Source of the DNA: Scleroderma bovista
Taxonomy: Eukaryota > Basidiomycota > Agaricomycetes > Boletales > Sclerodermataceae
Reading direction: 5' to 3'
Length of the DNA: 32,497 bases
Assembly: GCA_037178675.1 (NCBI GenBank)
Contig: JAYMGJ010000601.1
Coordinates: forward strand, 1-32,497
Shown: one piece after another, positions 10,640 through 20,880 of the stretch
How the letters are laid out: each line of letters starts with the position of its first letter
Position numbering within the stretch: position 1 is the first letter of the stretch
Notes under the pieces: model-generated
Told to the model about the DNA's origin: nothing
Databases searched by the model: none
The model's input: the letters and a program-made list of their open reading frames with translations, nothing else
Translations under genes and position numbers: made by a program

Positions 10640-11900
10640 GGGCGTCGTCTTCAGTGAGGAGAAATAATTGGCCATTATCACAAGCGCAGTGAACTTGAAT
10701 CGGCAAGAGTGATATGGGCTTGTCCTGCATGAGATGCATGAGCCAACCTCGATGGAAGAAAAGACAACCCAAAGCACTTCTTCCACTGTATCTTCCCCCC
10801 ACGAACGCGCCATTCGCCAGCAGCTTGTCCAGAAAGTGACAGTAGAAGGCCACGCCCCAAAATCCGCACATAGAGTATGTTGACCCACAAAAAAAAGCCA
10901 TCACACTCCTCAGCGCGCGAACTTCAGAAGAAATCTGGTTAAGTGCAGCTGCCATGTATGTGCGAACAGGATGTGGAAGTTGCCCTGCCATAAGTGAGAA
11001 AAACGGTAAGACGATGTGTGCCTGTCTATGTATTTAGCAGTTCATATGATAACTCGGATGAATGACGCGACTTGCTGTCCCGTGCCTCATCGAAACGGTA
11101 CTTTTGTCGTGGTGAGACGTGGAGATATCGACCGTATACTCGGGAGCCTGCAGTCTGGCGAGACAGTTAAGCCGGGATGTTGAGTGATCATGTAAAAAAA
11201 AATACGACATACACAACAATTGCTAGGTCCGGATGGCTCGCAGTTTGAGTGTGCTTGCTATATGACGCGGGCCCACTCTCTCCTGTGAACTGTGGGGTAG
11301 GTCCAATCTAGGCGGGACTGTAGTGAGCTGTCCAAATGAGTCAGGACACCAGTGAAGTTCTGGCAGTGTCAGATGTTGCTTGTTTGCTGTAGTACTTGGA
11401 CGTAGGTACTTAAGAAAAGGCACGGAAGTATAGTAACCGTGATATGGATGGCAGGAGAAGTTCAAACGATCGCGTCATGGTTGACCTGGATAGCGACGAA
11501 ACGTTTCGAAGTCATGCCGCGAAACCGCCGGAACGAGACTTTTGAGCCACGTACAGCCACAAACACACATAAATATCTTGCCCTCGATGCCCATCATCCA
11601 GTCTCACAATGTCCGACTCTATCCTATCCTGCGTGATGTAACTACCTCGCCTGCAATGCTGCGCCGATAATTTCCACACAATGTCTCAATAGGGGGAAGC
11701 CAATCCAGCTTTGATATTTTGAACAGATAGAACTGATGGGCTGCCCAGTGGTGGGGTTCATCAACGCCGATGCAGGCGGCCATCGAGACAGGAACGGCGA
11801 GAAAGTACTGGAGTCTGGGGTACTCATCGATATAGTGAGGTGCGTTAAATGTGGATAGTGCTGGGACTGCAAACAAGTGGATAATCACTCACCGAATCTT
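10640..11900 (-). pseudogene. Fragments of a wax-synthase-like (MBOAT-type) acyltransferase
   Basis: Two minus-strand pieces look like parts of one membrane acyltransferase. The upstream piece (11888-11640) encodes YFLAVPVSMAACIGV and KISKLDWLPPIETL, resembling the hydrophobic helix and the DWPPLFG block of fungal wax-synthase-domain proteins. The downstream piece (10991-10640) encodes STYSMCGFWGVAFYCHFL and GWLMHL, resembling their AYTLRxFWGxxWHQ block and SGxxH helix. The expected active-site spacing is lost because some 700 bp of unrelated sequence lies between them. Part of the first piece recurs, inverted, at 31389-31771. The family call rests on short motifs only; the pieces may be unrelated. 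Confidence 0.35.
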
Positions 11901-12058
11901 GCAGCCCCTAAACGTTCACAGGAATGAACAACCGTAAAACAGGAGCATCCCAAACCATGTGAGGTTGTAATTGGCTAGCGCCCGATGAGAGGATCGAAGG
12001 GCGTCGCTGGAGCGGAGGTGGTGCACCATCGTCGGTTGAAGGATACTTTTTCAATGGA

Positions 12059-12065
12059 TATAAAG
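12059..12065 (+). promoter_or_regulatory. TATA box of the I66-type pseudogene A
   Basis: TATAAAG lies 59 nt before the position that corresponds to the start codon. The same element is kept in the inverted copy as TATATAAAG (31307-31315). Confidence 0.5.
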
Positions 12066-12123
12066 TCGACCTTGGAGGGAATGCCACTCCAATCCTCAAC
12101 CTCTTCGTGAATCTAGAGTCCCA

Positions 12124-12604
12124 GTGATCGAAAGCGGCCATCACAGAATCATCTCCCTTATTGAAGGAAAGCCCCCCACTGGCAGCTTTCCAGGCTGTTC
12201 GCCTCAACCAGCCTATCCAAACTGTATGGCAATTTCATTTTCTCGATTAGAATGAAAGGATTACATCGTCTGTTGTAGTGGACCCTCAAGAAAGTCAAGG
12301 ACGGTGTATTTCGGCTCAGGATAGGCGGATATACCAAGACTGGGGTGCTTGACAATACGGTCACTGCTTCCATTTTCCCTGAACGCGACAGGGAATTCTA
12401 CGTTACCTACAGAGAAGCTCATGACGGCTATACGTGAGGAGTACTCATTTTTAAGCAGTGTTTCCGTGTTCCACTCAATCTTTACCTGTTCAGTATCGAG
12501 CTAGCGGATGATCGGGGCAAGGGATGGACTGCCCCCTCCAACTTTTCAGCCAATTCCGGGGTAAAAAAGTCGTATCTCAGGATGCAGCGGTATTCTATCT
12601 GTTA
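12124..12604 (+). pseudogene. Broken I66-type (cospin-like) serine protease inhibitor, copy A
   Basis: Three exon-equivalents: 12124-12223, 12279-12433, 12494 to about 12604. The product resembles beta-trefoil inhibitors of MEROPS family I66 from mushrooms: WTLKKVKDGVFRLRIGGY, then EFYVTYREAHDGY joined across intron 2 to TIELADDRGKGW. Breaks seen: the start ATG is GTG, the G-R-Y block after it reads G-H-H, and 17 nt are missing from exon 1 relative to copy B, shifting the frame. The end of exon 3 is also out of frame. Family members are usually ~150 aa and secreted or cytosolic defence proteins. The assignment rests on remembered family pattern, not a search. Confidence 0.6.
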
Positions 12605-12825
12605 CTCATGTCACAGGTTGAGATCAGGCCAATCATATCAATCCCCCACCTTCCCGCCGCGGTTCTTACCCACTCAATTGTTCTCGGTCGAGTGTGTTGA
12701 CGACGATTGAGGAGGCAAATCCTGGATGTGAAGTTCGTATCACAGTACAAACTTGCCTGTGTATGATGTCATTGTAGAAATGAGAGTTCTGGTTCGTCGT
12801 TCTATGATAAAGTAGACCAGCCTGA

Positions 12826-12861
12826 GCTACTCTGCCGAAAGGGCCATCGATTGTTTACTAA
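12826..12861 (+). pseudogene. Scar of an MFS transporter C-terminus
   Basis: Codons read A-T-L-P-K-G-P-S-I-V-Y-stop and resemble the last codons of MFS copy 2 (A-A-L-P-K-R-P-S-N); most bases of the first 25 agree. It begins directly where duplicon A ends. So another MFS copy probably once lay here, upstream of the intact gene at 13274. Confidence 0.45.
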
Positions 12862-13273
12862 GGTGGAAGGCGGGCTGAGGCTCTGCTATCAATCTCCATC
12901 TGGCAGGCCCAGAAGGGTTGGTTGGGGCTCGGTACTTTAATGCTTCGTACCAGCGCATCGGATAGGGCTCCCATTGCTGTTCTTGCTCAGATTGTGGGGA
13001 ATATAGTATGTATGTTCAAACCTTAAAATTGGTGCGTATCAGAGAGAAATCGCCTTCTTGTCTACTCTGCCAGACTCGACAGAGATTCCAGCCACGGAGG
13101 TCCGATTCCGCTCATTATCAATTTGCCAACAAACGAAGCCCTTGGAAGTTGACAAAGCCTGTCCATATATTTATGCTCATCACCTGGTCTTCTCCAACGT
13201 AAGACATGGGAAAACACTGCTATCCGGAAGATTTGCCGATAGTGAATTCCTTTGACCAGGACTGCGATTCGCC
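12862..13273. other. Intergenic, presumed MFS copy 3 promoter
   Basis: No gene recognised. Several short frames overlap 13008-13255 but lack motifs. No obvious TATA box near 13274. Confidence 0.35.
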
Positions 13274-15058
13274 ATGTTGGCGGCGGATGAAGAAACTCCC
13301 CTGCTAGTACAAGATAGCGATGAGATCCACGAAGTAGGTCCAAGGACGGCAAGAACACCCCTGCCATGGCGGCAATTTTCCATCTTGCTGTTGCTGCAGC
13401 TAGCAGAGCCGTTAACATCGCAGGTGATAGCGCCGTTCCTCCCTCAGGTTCGTGAACTGCCATCCCAGTCAGCCAAGAGTCATGAACTAAGCTTCCTTCA
13501 GCTTGTCAGAGAGATCGGTATTACCCATGGCGATGAATCTCAGGTTGGCTACTACGTTGGTCTAGTGGTCAGTTCCCCACCCATGTCCTAGCTCAGTCCC
13601 ATTCTGAGCATCTTAAAGCATTCATTGTTCTTCATCACTGAAGCCTGCACGATCTTCCATTGGAGTCGTCTTTCGGATCGAATCGGACGAAGGCCAGTGC
13701 TTCTCATAGGCCTCTTCGGTCTTTCTATCTCAATGTACTGCTTCGGACTGTCCAAGACATTCTGGGGTGTTGTGCTTAGGTATGTTGCTTGGTAGTCCAA
13801 GAAACGGTATGCAGAACTCATAGATTATGAAGTCGCTGTCTGAATGGCGCTTTAAACGGCAATATTGGCATTATGAAAAGCATGATAGGGGAACTTACCG
13901 ACTCAACAAATATTGCCCTTGCATTCAGTTTCATCCCTTCTACGTGGTATCTCGGGGCCACCGCTGGGTTCGTATCCAGTCTGTTTGGAAGTCTCCCTCG
14001 AGTATCTAACTTCTATAAGACCACTCATTGGCGGGCTATTAGAACGACCCGCAGAGAAGTTCCCTGCTATATTCGGAGACTCGTCCTTCTTCAAGGAATA
14101 CCCTTACTTCCTTCCATGCTCAGTACCTGCAACTATCGCAGCAATATGGTGGTTCGTCGCCTTCTTCTTTCTCAAGGAGGTCTGTCTTTCCCAATTGTAC
14201 AAAGTAGTTTGGCTGATGTTGCTTTGCAGACCACCAAACCACAGGCATCGCCAATGGAATACTTTTTCGGTCGTAGGCGCAAGTGCAACACTACTGAACA
14301 CAGTTCACCTACTGTGGAAAATGGTGCTCTCGCGCACACTCGTGAAAGTCCGGTGCCCTTTCGCGAACTTCTTGTTGCTCCTGTACTGGTCGCAGCGGGT
14401 AGTTACGCTTCATTCGCCCTTATTGATATGGCGTTCCGCACAGTGTTGCCTGTATATCTTTCGACCCCGATCACAGTAGGCGGCCTAGGCCTTGATCCTT
14501 CCGCTATCGGCACTATCCTTGCGGTAGTCGGCACGGGCAATGGGGTCTGTCAATTGTTTTTACTTGCCCGCTTACACGACTGGTTGGGTGCGAAGAACCT
14601 ATTCATCGCCACAACATTGTCATATCTTCCAGTAATTGCCTTCCTCCCTGTCATCAACTGGGTCGCCCAAGCGCATGGACTGAACAGTCTCGTTTGGCTC
14701 CTCCTTGGTATACAGATGCTGTTGTCTATTTTTGCGAACTTTGCATTTTGTAAGAAGCCCAGTACCTTCCCATGTTTGGTCCCAGTGACGAACGTATACG
14801 ATTTTCTTAGGTGTCATTTTCATATACATCAACGCTTCAGCGCCAAACCGGGCTTCGATTGGAGCAACCAATGGGATCGCCCAGATGCTTGTATCTCTCA
14901 TGCGCGCCATTGCTCCAGCAGCTGTCAATTCCGCGTTTTCACTGAGCATCCAGAAGCATGTTATGGGGGGTTATTTTGCATACTGGTTGATGGTGGGGAT
15001 GGTAGGTATCACGTTGATCATGGTGTGCTCTCTTTCCCGCAACCCCGGGCATGTTTAA
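13274..15058 (+). CDS. MFS transporter, DHA1/ZIFL-like (copy 3)
   Basis: Third intact MFS gene, more diverged from copies 1 and 2 but with the same seven-exon plan: 13274-13447, 13502-13567, 13619-13779, 13833-13967, 14020-14179, 14230-14749, 14811-15058, giving 487 aa. Motifs are LPWRQFSILLLLQLAEPLTS at TM1, ITHGDESQVGYYVGLV, the loop 2-3 motif SDRIGRRPVLL (closer to the MFS consensus than copies 1 and 2), antiporter motif GATAGPLIGG, and C-terminal SASIGAT-type block ending NPGHV. Predicted membrane efflux carrier for a drug or metabolite. Intron 1 (13448-13501) is 54 nt with no in-frame stop, so its retention would add 18 residues. It is convergent with the BTB gene, with 175 bp between the stops. 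Confidence 0.9.
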
Positions 15059-15233
15059 ACTAATTGGGGTGTTGCTGATGCATACACCATGGTCGGTCTG
15101 ACTGCTACATAAAGCCAACTTAAGCCAGAAGCATCTGCTGACCGTCAACGCATAAAAGTATTACCTCCTTTTCGTATAAATACAACCATGCATCTATACA
15201 AAAATACGTTATATACCTCAAAGGAAGATAGGT

Positions 15234-16636
15234 TCATACATCTAGACGGAACCAGAGCGGTATCATCTTCCACATCCGTTCTCTCTCCCTCGTCGACCAC
15301 AGCGTAAGGGCTCGTGCACAGGCTTGACATTCAGCCTGTTCAACACCCCGTCGTGAGCCCCCGAAGTGTCCATAATCTTCCCCCGATACTGGCTGCCCAA
15401 AGTCATACAACGGTTGACCGAGCTCTTCTGCAACATACAAGGGATCCGTGCAACCCCGCTCGTGATCAAATAAATAATGCTGTGTTGCCAGTGCAACGAG
15501 TTCCGAGAAATCTCGTTTACAGGTGCGGTGAACGTGACTGTGTGATTGGGAATGATATCCTTGAGCATGTCCCTGTAACGAGTGCGCCAAAGACCCCATG
15601 GACCGAATAAGTGTAGTGACAGCGTGCTGCGACGCTTCTTTCCCAAGTGCAAGTCTCTGCATGTCGGCAGGCGAAAGCGGACACCGCCATGCAGGCTCAT
15701 CAGAGTCGCAATCAAAAATTTGTGCAAAATGATATCGAGAAAGATCGTAAAACGCTGAAGGAAGCAGCGCAGGTGCATCGACTTCCCGGGCAAGGTTAAT
15801 CACGGCCTAGAAAGTAACAGTTGTTATATGGCGCCACGCTAAACCATAATTGGGGATCTCACAATCGGTGATGGGTACGTTCTTATTGCAGAGGACCCTG
15901 CTTGAAGTTCCTCAGCACGAGCAATATCTTCACGAGCATCCCAGCCCTTGAGCGTAGTTGGCCAAGCTAGGCCAAGGTGACTGAGCGTTTTGTCCCGCAA
16001 AGTGTCTACCAGGTATTTTGTGGCGAGCCGTAGAATGCCAGACACAACCTGAAAATCAGTAGGGTCGTTCTTGCCGAAATTGCTTGTGAAAGATCTTAAT
16101 TAAGCTCGTTAGACTTGAGGAAACTATAACATACGGTCCATCAACGAGTGCTGTGAGTAGATTTGCGACGTCTTCTGCCGAATCATACAAAGTAAGGACC
16201 TGACAACCTTCGATATCCCCTGAAAGTTCAATGCTCGGAGTCTTTGTCCCGTGTGGTGGTGAGGAATCTTTGGCTACGAGTTTTGGAAGTGTGAATAAAT
16301 CATGGAAGAAGCCCGAGTGGCGCGCGAGCAGTGATTTGTGCACGCGGAAAAGCGTGTTCTCGGCTCTAAGGACGATCTCAAGAAGTATAAGTCGAAAGTC
16401 ACGACGTGCATGCACAACTTTAAAACTCTCACCGAGCCATCAGAGAACCAAAGATCCGAATGCCTAATGGGTAAAGTCTCGCCGACCGCTTCGCCTTCGT
16501 CCATAGTGACTGCATTCTCGAGGGAAGGTTGTACGGAGTGGCACAACTTGAATGGGGGGTTGAAAGGTGGCGGACTGCTGGGAGGGTGTCCATTGGCGCT
16601 CATTGGCAGAGGATAGTAGCTACTGTTCACAAGCAT
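15234..16636 (-). CDS. BTB/POZ domain protein
   Basis: Four exons (16636-16433, 16376-16135, 16082-15863, 15806-15234) join into 412 aa. After a Pro-rich N-terminus comes the BTB fold: HSDLWFSDGS, ENTLFRVHKSLLARHSGFF, DVANLLTALVDGP and FQVVSGILRLATKYLVD. This layout is that of the many BTB proteins of Agaricomycetes, which are thought to act as dimerising or cullin-adaptor modules; the partner is unknown. The C-terminal ~200 residues are helical and Cys/His-containing without a second domain I recognise. An in-frame ATG at 16603 is an alternative start; the first ATG was kept because it has A at -3. All four exons close in frame, so the gene looks intact. Confidence 0.85.
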
Positions 16637-16805
16637 GATGCGATCAGGGGATTGGACTTGCCTGCCAAATAGATGACCTCGGAAGTCTGGTGCAGAGAAA
16701 CACAGAGCTGCTGTGCTTTGGCTGTGCTATGTATGTTCACCAGCATGTCTTGCGCATCTGACGGTGACAAGGCATATTGCACAGCCACTTAATGTAATAC
16801 CCATG

Positions 16806-17134
16806 CCACGACCTAGTGTTGCCGCGAACCGGACCAAACCCGACCGGACTCAAAAGTTCGTTTGACTTCGTTTTTCCGAACTCGAACGAACTGAGGACAA
16901 ACGAAGTCGGCTGTCGAGCTCAACCAATCACAGCTTAGACGGTTTCGCGTAAGGATTCTATGCAAATGCTGACCTGATTAGCAATATTGTAGTACTAGTA
17001 ACCCAATTCGTTTTAGTTTGTGTATCAACTCGTTGTGGTTAGTTTTACCGGACTCCACCGAACTCCATCACTTTCGAACCGGATTCGAACTCACTTCGAA
17101 TTTAGGCCGGTTCGGCGGCAACACTACCACGACC
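16806..17134. mobile_element. hAT-type MITE with 8-bp target-site duplication
   Basis: A 313-bp element (16814-17126) is bounded by inverted repeats starting TAGTGTTGCCGC. The right end read on the minus strand is TAGTGTTGCCGCCGAACCGG; the left end is the same with one base less. It is flanked on both sides by a perfect 8-bp duplication, CCACGACC (16806-16813 and 17127-17134). An 8-bp target duplication and a TAGTG terminus are marks of the hAT superfamily. There is no coding capacity, so it is non-autonomous. The interior is rich in CGAAC/GTTCG words. The rest of 16637-17590 shows no gene. Confidence 0.85.
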
Positions 17135-17590
17135 AGTCAGGACGACGAAAAAAAGGCGACCAATTTCCGGTTGCAGTGACCTTATCTTAAACAATTGAGG
17201 TGATTGATTGTTCCACCTTTGGTCCTCTGCGCTCGATAAGTTGCCTCGAGGTGACTCCACCACCGGTGCTCCTGCGACCTTCAAAGTTCAAATTATCGCT
17301 CGGCAGTTGCTCCCTCAAGCTGAAGCACCAGTGAGACCCAACGAAGTGGAACGTACACATATGTAGAACACAACAAGGTACAATTACGGTAATGAAACGC
17401 ACACGTTGACGAAAGCAATCCCAGGTCCCAATCTCAAACTATTCTCTGGCAGCCGTTACGTACAGAGTTACAGTGCACAGAAAAATAACATTGTCACCAC
17501 GGAAATGAAGTATCCACATTGACCAAGAAGGAAGAATGAAAGCAAAAATCAATCACTAATTTCAACTAATTCACTGGAAGTTGGTTGCAT

Positions 17591-18619
17591 TTAGCCTCCA
17601 TGAGCAAAGCTGATAGTTCCTATGTAAACCAGTTGTTCTTTTCAGACAAACCACAAATTTACTCACTGCTGAAGACCACTCATATCACCGGTCCAGACAT
17701 CAGCATTACCAGGATTTGGGGTGGCAGTGTTATTGTACTGCCAGAATGAAGTGTTTGACCACCCAGCCGGGAGGGGCCCGATTGAAGAGTTATAACTGGC
17801 AATCCAAAGTGAGTTATTCTTGCTAAGGGCAGCACTGTTTCCAGTGCACGTCTGCCACCAGTCAGTTGTGGTACAAATCACTGAATAATAAATCAAGGTA
17901 TCAGAATTGTCTAATCCTGAATCGATGAAAAAAGCATCACCTGGGTAGCTGCAGGAGACGTCTACATCAACCGCCGAATCGCAGATTTAAAGGTAACCTA
18001 CCGCTTAGTAGCCTTTTGGTACGTGTTTGAAAAATCTTGGATCCAAGATACAATTTCCGAAGCACTCAAGTTATAGCATCTGTTGGGACCATTGAGATTG
18101 TCTAACGAATCAATTCATAGCAGCGCCAAGATTAGACAAAACATGCTCACTGATGGCAAGCGCTCCAGGTAAGGTGATATTATCGGCGGCGGACCAGGTA
18201 CCTGACAAGACACAACTGAGTATAAAAAGAGCCCATAAAATCGGTACCAACCTCCGTTAGCAAGGAAGTACGTAGCCTGCGCGGCACCAGTGGATACGTT
18301 TGGGACGGCGGAGTGGATGGCTCCACGAATGAGCCCCACCTTAGCCGCTCCGGTGTACTGAGAACTGAATTCCGGGTTCAAGTACGCTAGGTATCCACTA
18401 ATTCAGCATTAGGACCTTCGAAGGAGGGAATGCCTAACATGTTCCCTCGGTAGCCTTGGAGTACGCGAAAGAAATCCCGCTCGCGGCCACCGCAATCCAA
18501 TCAACGTTGGGCTGCTCACTAGACACGTCGATTCCTAGAGGACCAGTGACACGCTTGACCACGCTCCCTTGTACCACGGAGAGAGCGGCAGGAAGTGCTG
18601 CAAGAATATGAAGCTTCAT
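17591..18619 (-). CDS. Secreted GH25 muramidase-like protein, catalytic DxE lost (copy A)
   Basis: Seven exons (18619-18439, 18386-18252, 18201-18151, 18101-18002, 17948-17941, 17880-17667, 17609-17591) close to 235 aa. A signal peptide (MKLHILAALPAALSVVQG) and a KR pair suggest secretion and Kex2-like processing. The GH25 fold follows: GIDVSSEQ, KATEGT, LIRGAIHSAVPN, then LPGALAI where active relatives have LPGALDIE, and TTDWWQTCTGNS. The Asp of DxE is Ala and the Glu codon is gone, while the frame and all splice sites are intact; H-to-E in GIDVSS and YHFARP-to-IHSAVP are further changes. GH25 enzymes cut the glycan of bacterial peptidoglycan; this copy may only bind it, or be inactive. Exon 5 is 8 nt long. 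Confidence 0.85.
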
Positions 18620-19014
18620 GATGTCCTCGAACTATCTGATAGTTAGTAAGTGGGCTGATGGATGCAACCACCCTTCGTTCAGCTTTTTTAAGGAGGGTCA
18701 GCAACGCCTTGCTGAAAACCCAATAACAGTGGCAAAGCCGCTAGCCTTGTCAGGATACTGGTAGCCTGAGTGATCATCATTCGACACTGTCATGACACTA
18801 GCCATGGCCAGATGGAACGTGGTCCTTGTCGAACAGTGCTTGACATTTGGGGGAGGTGGCATGCCACAGGGGACCTTAGATAGACAAATGTGATAACCAG
18901 GTGGTGGGCGAAACGCCTCTGTGCACGGTACCGATCCTTTATGGGCTGATCCATTCCTCTTCCCCTCCTGCTAAGCCCATGACGCGACGTTTCTTTCCCA
19001 CAACCCAGAGCAAA

Positions 19015-19170
19015 TTTAATTGATATCGAATACAAAGAACTGGAGTCGCTGGAGTGCCGCTGGCAATTCTATTTTGTACCTATGTGGACTCGTACAGTTT
19101 CAGACAAGCAAACACGCCAAATTTGGTGGTGCTTCTTCACGGTAAACCGACTTCAGATTGGCAGTGAGTC
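19015..19170 (+). pseudogene. Possible alpha/beta-hydrolase (epoxide-hydrolase-like) N-terminal fragment
   Basis: One frame reads TPNLVVLLHGKPTSDWQ, resembling the LHGFPSTSxDWR oxyanion-loop motif of epoxide-hydrolase-type alpha/beta hydrolases. It is followed by a donor-like GTGAGT. Just upstream, another frame reads EYKELESLE. No catalytic Asp/His blocks were found downstream, so only a fragment is left at best. The call depends on one motif. Confidence 0.3.
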
Positions 19171-19199
19171 AAAATACGCACGTCCGATGCCTTTCCCTT

Positions 19200-20370
19200 G
19201 AATTTCTGCACCACACAACACCGAGGGGGCTTGGAGAGCTAGGACTTATGGACAATAGCAACCATCATTGACAAAAACTAGACCACCAATTAGTATCGGC
19301 CTACTTGATGGTTTTACTGGATAGCGTGGATCTGCTGTTACAACTCGTTACTCTACTGTGGTTGTTCGTTTGCGTCAACTTCCACTTGAAATTCTAGCGG
19401 TTCGGGAAAGACAAAGCCTCGGGGGTCTGGCACCTGACTGCTATGACAGTATGCGAGCGTACCGCCCATTACCCCGCTGGAATGTTATCCATTGAATACT
19501 AAATACTTCCTGTGTCCTGTCCTTGGCATCAAGACTGCGCACTGTCTTTATCTGAAGTAGTTCAACTGAGCCCTGAGCAGGCCTAGTAGGACCTGAACCA
19601 TCATTTATACTTGGACACTGTGAACCTCCAATGCATGCAGGGGTACAGGATAGTTTGGGACAAGAATAATCGCTAGCAGATAGGGGCTGCGCTCGCAGGG
19701 ATCACGTTATGTAAATCAACATCAATCTTCGTGATCAGTAACAATGCCAAGGCTTTCAATGGATGAAAAGGGTACTAACATGCCATCGTACTTGCCTGTC
19801 AGAGACTTTCTACACAGCATGTACTTAAATAAGGTTGGTTTCAACAGAGATGACAGAAAGGCACGTCACAGAATGTCTTCTGAAAGGTGTCGCATCGCAT
19901 CCCATTGCGCCGAGGAATGCAGTGCCCTGAGCTGCCAGTGGCCCATGTCCTGCCTCAGATATCCTAGACCATACAAAGCAACTCAGACTAGGAGTAGCCT
20001 CAATACAGCGCCATAGGCCGTGCGAGTACCACTTCGCTCTCACCGTTGTCACGGTCCTACGACAATATACACAGCTGCATACCACCAGGATGGCCACAGT
20101 CGCCTTTCGGAAAATACCGGGTTGACGGCAATCGATGAAACCAGGAGGTAGCAAGAAGGGAAGTTCGGTCAACTATGATGTAAAAGTACCAAGCATAGGG
20201 GTAGTGCACCACTTATACAGTGAGCCTCTCGTTATGACAAGAGGGGGCACCAAATGGATAGCAGAGTTCTACTTCAGAAACAAATATTGCGGCCGAAAGT
20301 CGTTAAATGGTTGAGGTACCTCTACAATGAGGTAACATTCAATATTCTACGTAAATGATTTACGATTCAC
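19200..20370. other. No recognisable gene
   Basis: Open frames such as 90 codons at 19744 (+) and 115 codons at 19825-20172 (-) lie on top of each other and show no motif. Nothing further can be supported. Confidence 0.35.
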
Positions 20371-20379
20371 TGGCCTTCG

Positions 20380-20740
20380 TCACATCGTCCTTGGTGTCCC
20401 AGATGGCCTTGGAGGGGTCAGGATCATGTCAGGCATGAGACAAACTGTGGCAGTTTGACTAGCCGTCCTGATCTGGTGAAGAAACACAGGGACAAAAAGG
20501 GGAGTTTCCCACAGGTTCATGTTTGCAGCGAATACAGCCCCAGCAGCAGCATTGTGATCTGGATACATTTTCTCTGCAAAAACTATTACTAGAGACCAGA
20601 ATATAAGTAAGTTCAAGGGCTTTCATTTCACCAGTTTCAGCAAGCTCAAAGCATTGGCTGATCACTCACCAATGACACTAAAGCAATGGCTGTTCTCTGG
20701 GTTGTGGAACAAGACCCTCAAACCTGCAACTGCTGTTTCT
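20380..20740 (-). other. Unrecognised two-exon frame
   Basis: A minus-strand frame of ~25 codons (VLFHNPENSHCFSVI) ends at a good GTGAGT donor (20669) and joins in frame, via a TTGCAG acceptor at 20574, to 20573-20380. That part encodes MYPDHNAAAGAVFAANMN, then ETPLFVPVFLHQI, and a stop. Sense-strand composition looks coding, but the 5' part runs into a stop and no family comes to mind. It may be a remnant of a larger gene. Confidence 0.3.
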
Positions 20741-20880
20741 TATAGTTCTATCCATACCCCCGAATAGTTACTGGTAATTTGGACCTCATCCATATAGAAA
20801 CAGTAAGTCACAGTAGAACAATATATGTATGTCCATGGAAATGAAACAACCAATCTCGATTAATTCCGTGGAGGCTGCAT

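Larger units (their letters stand above)
11640..12819 (+). repeat. Duplicon A (I66 inhibitor plus divergent neighbour), inverted copy at 30525-31740
   Basis: About 1.2 kb is repeated in inverted orientation some 18-19 kb away. Shared blocks include the divergent acyltransferase-like fragment, the intergenic promoter, all exons and introns of the I66-type gene, and about 230 bp of its 3' flank. The copies stop matching just after AAGTAGACCA (12810-12819 here; reverse complement near 30525-30535). Similarity is high but with many small indels, so the duplication is not very recent. Confidence 0.75.

Noticed and set aside
14620..14949. 109-codon minus-strand frame inside MFS copy 3
   Set aside because: Antisense shadow of exons 6-7 of the transporter; similar shadows occur at the same place in copies 1 and 2.
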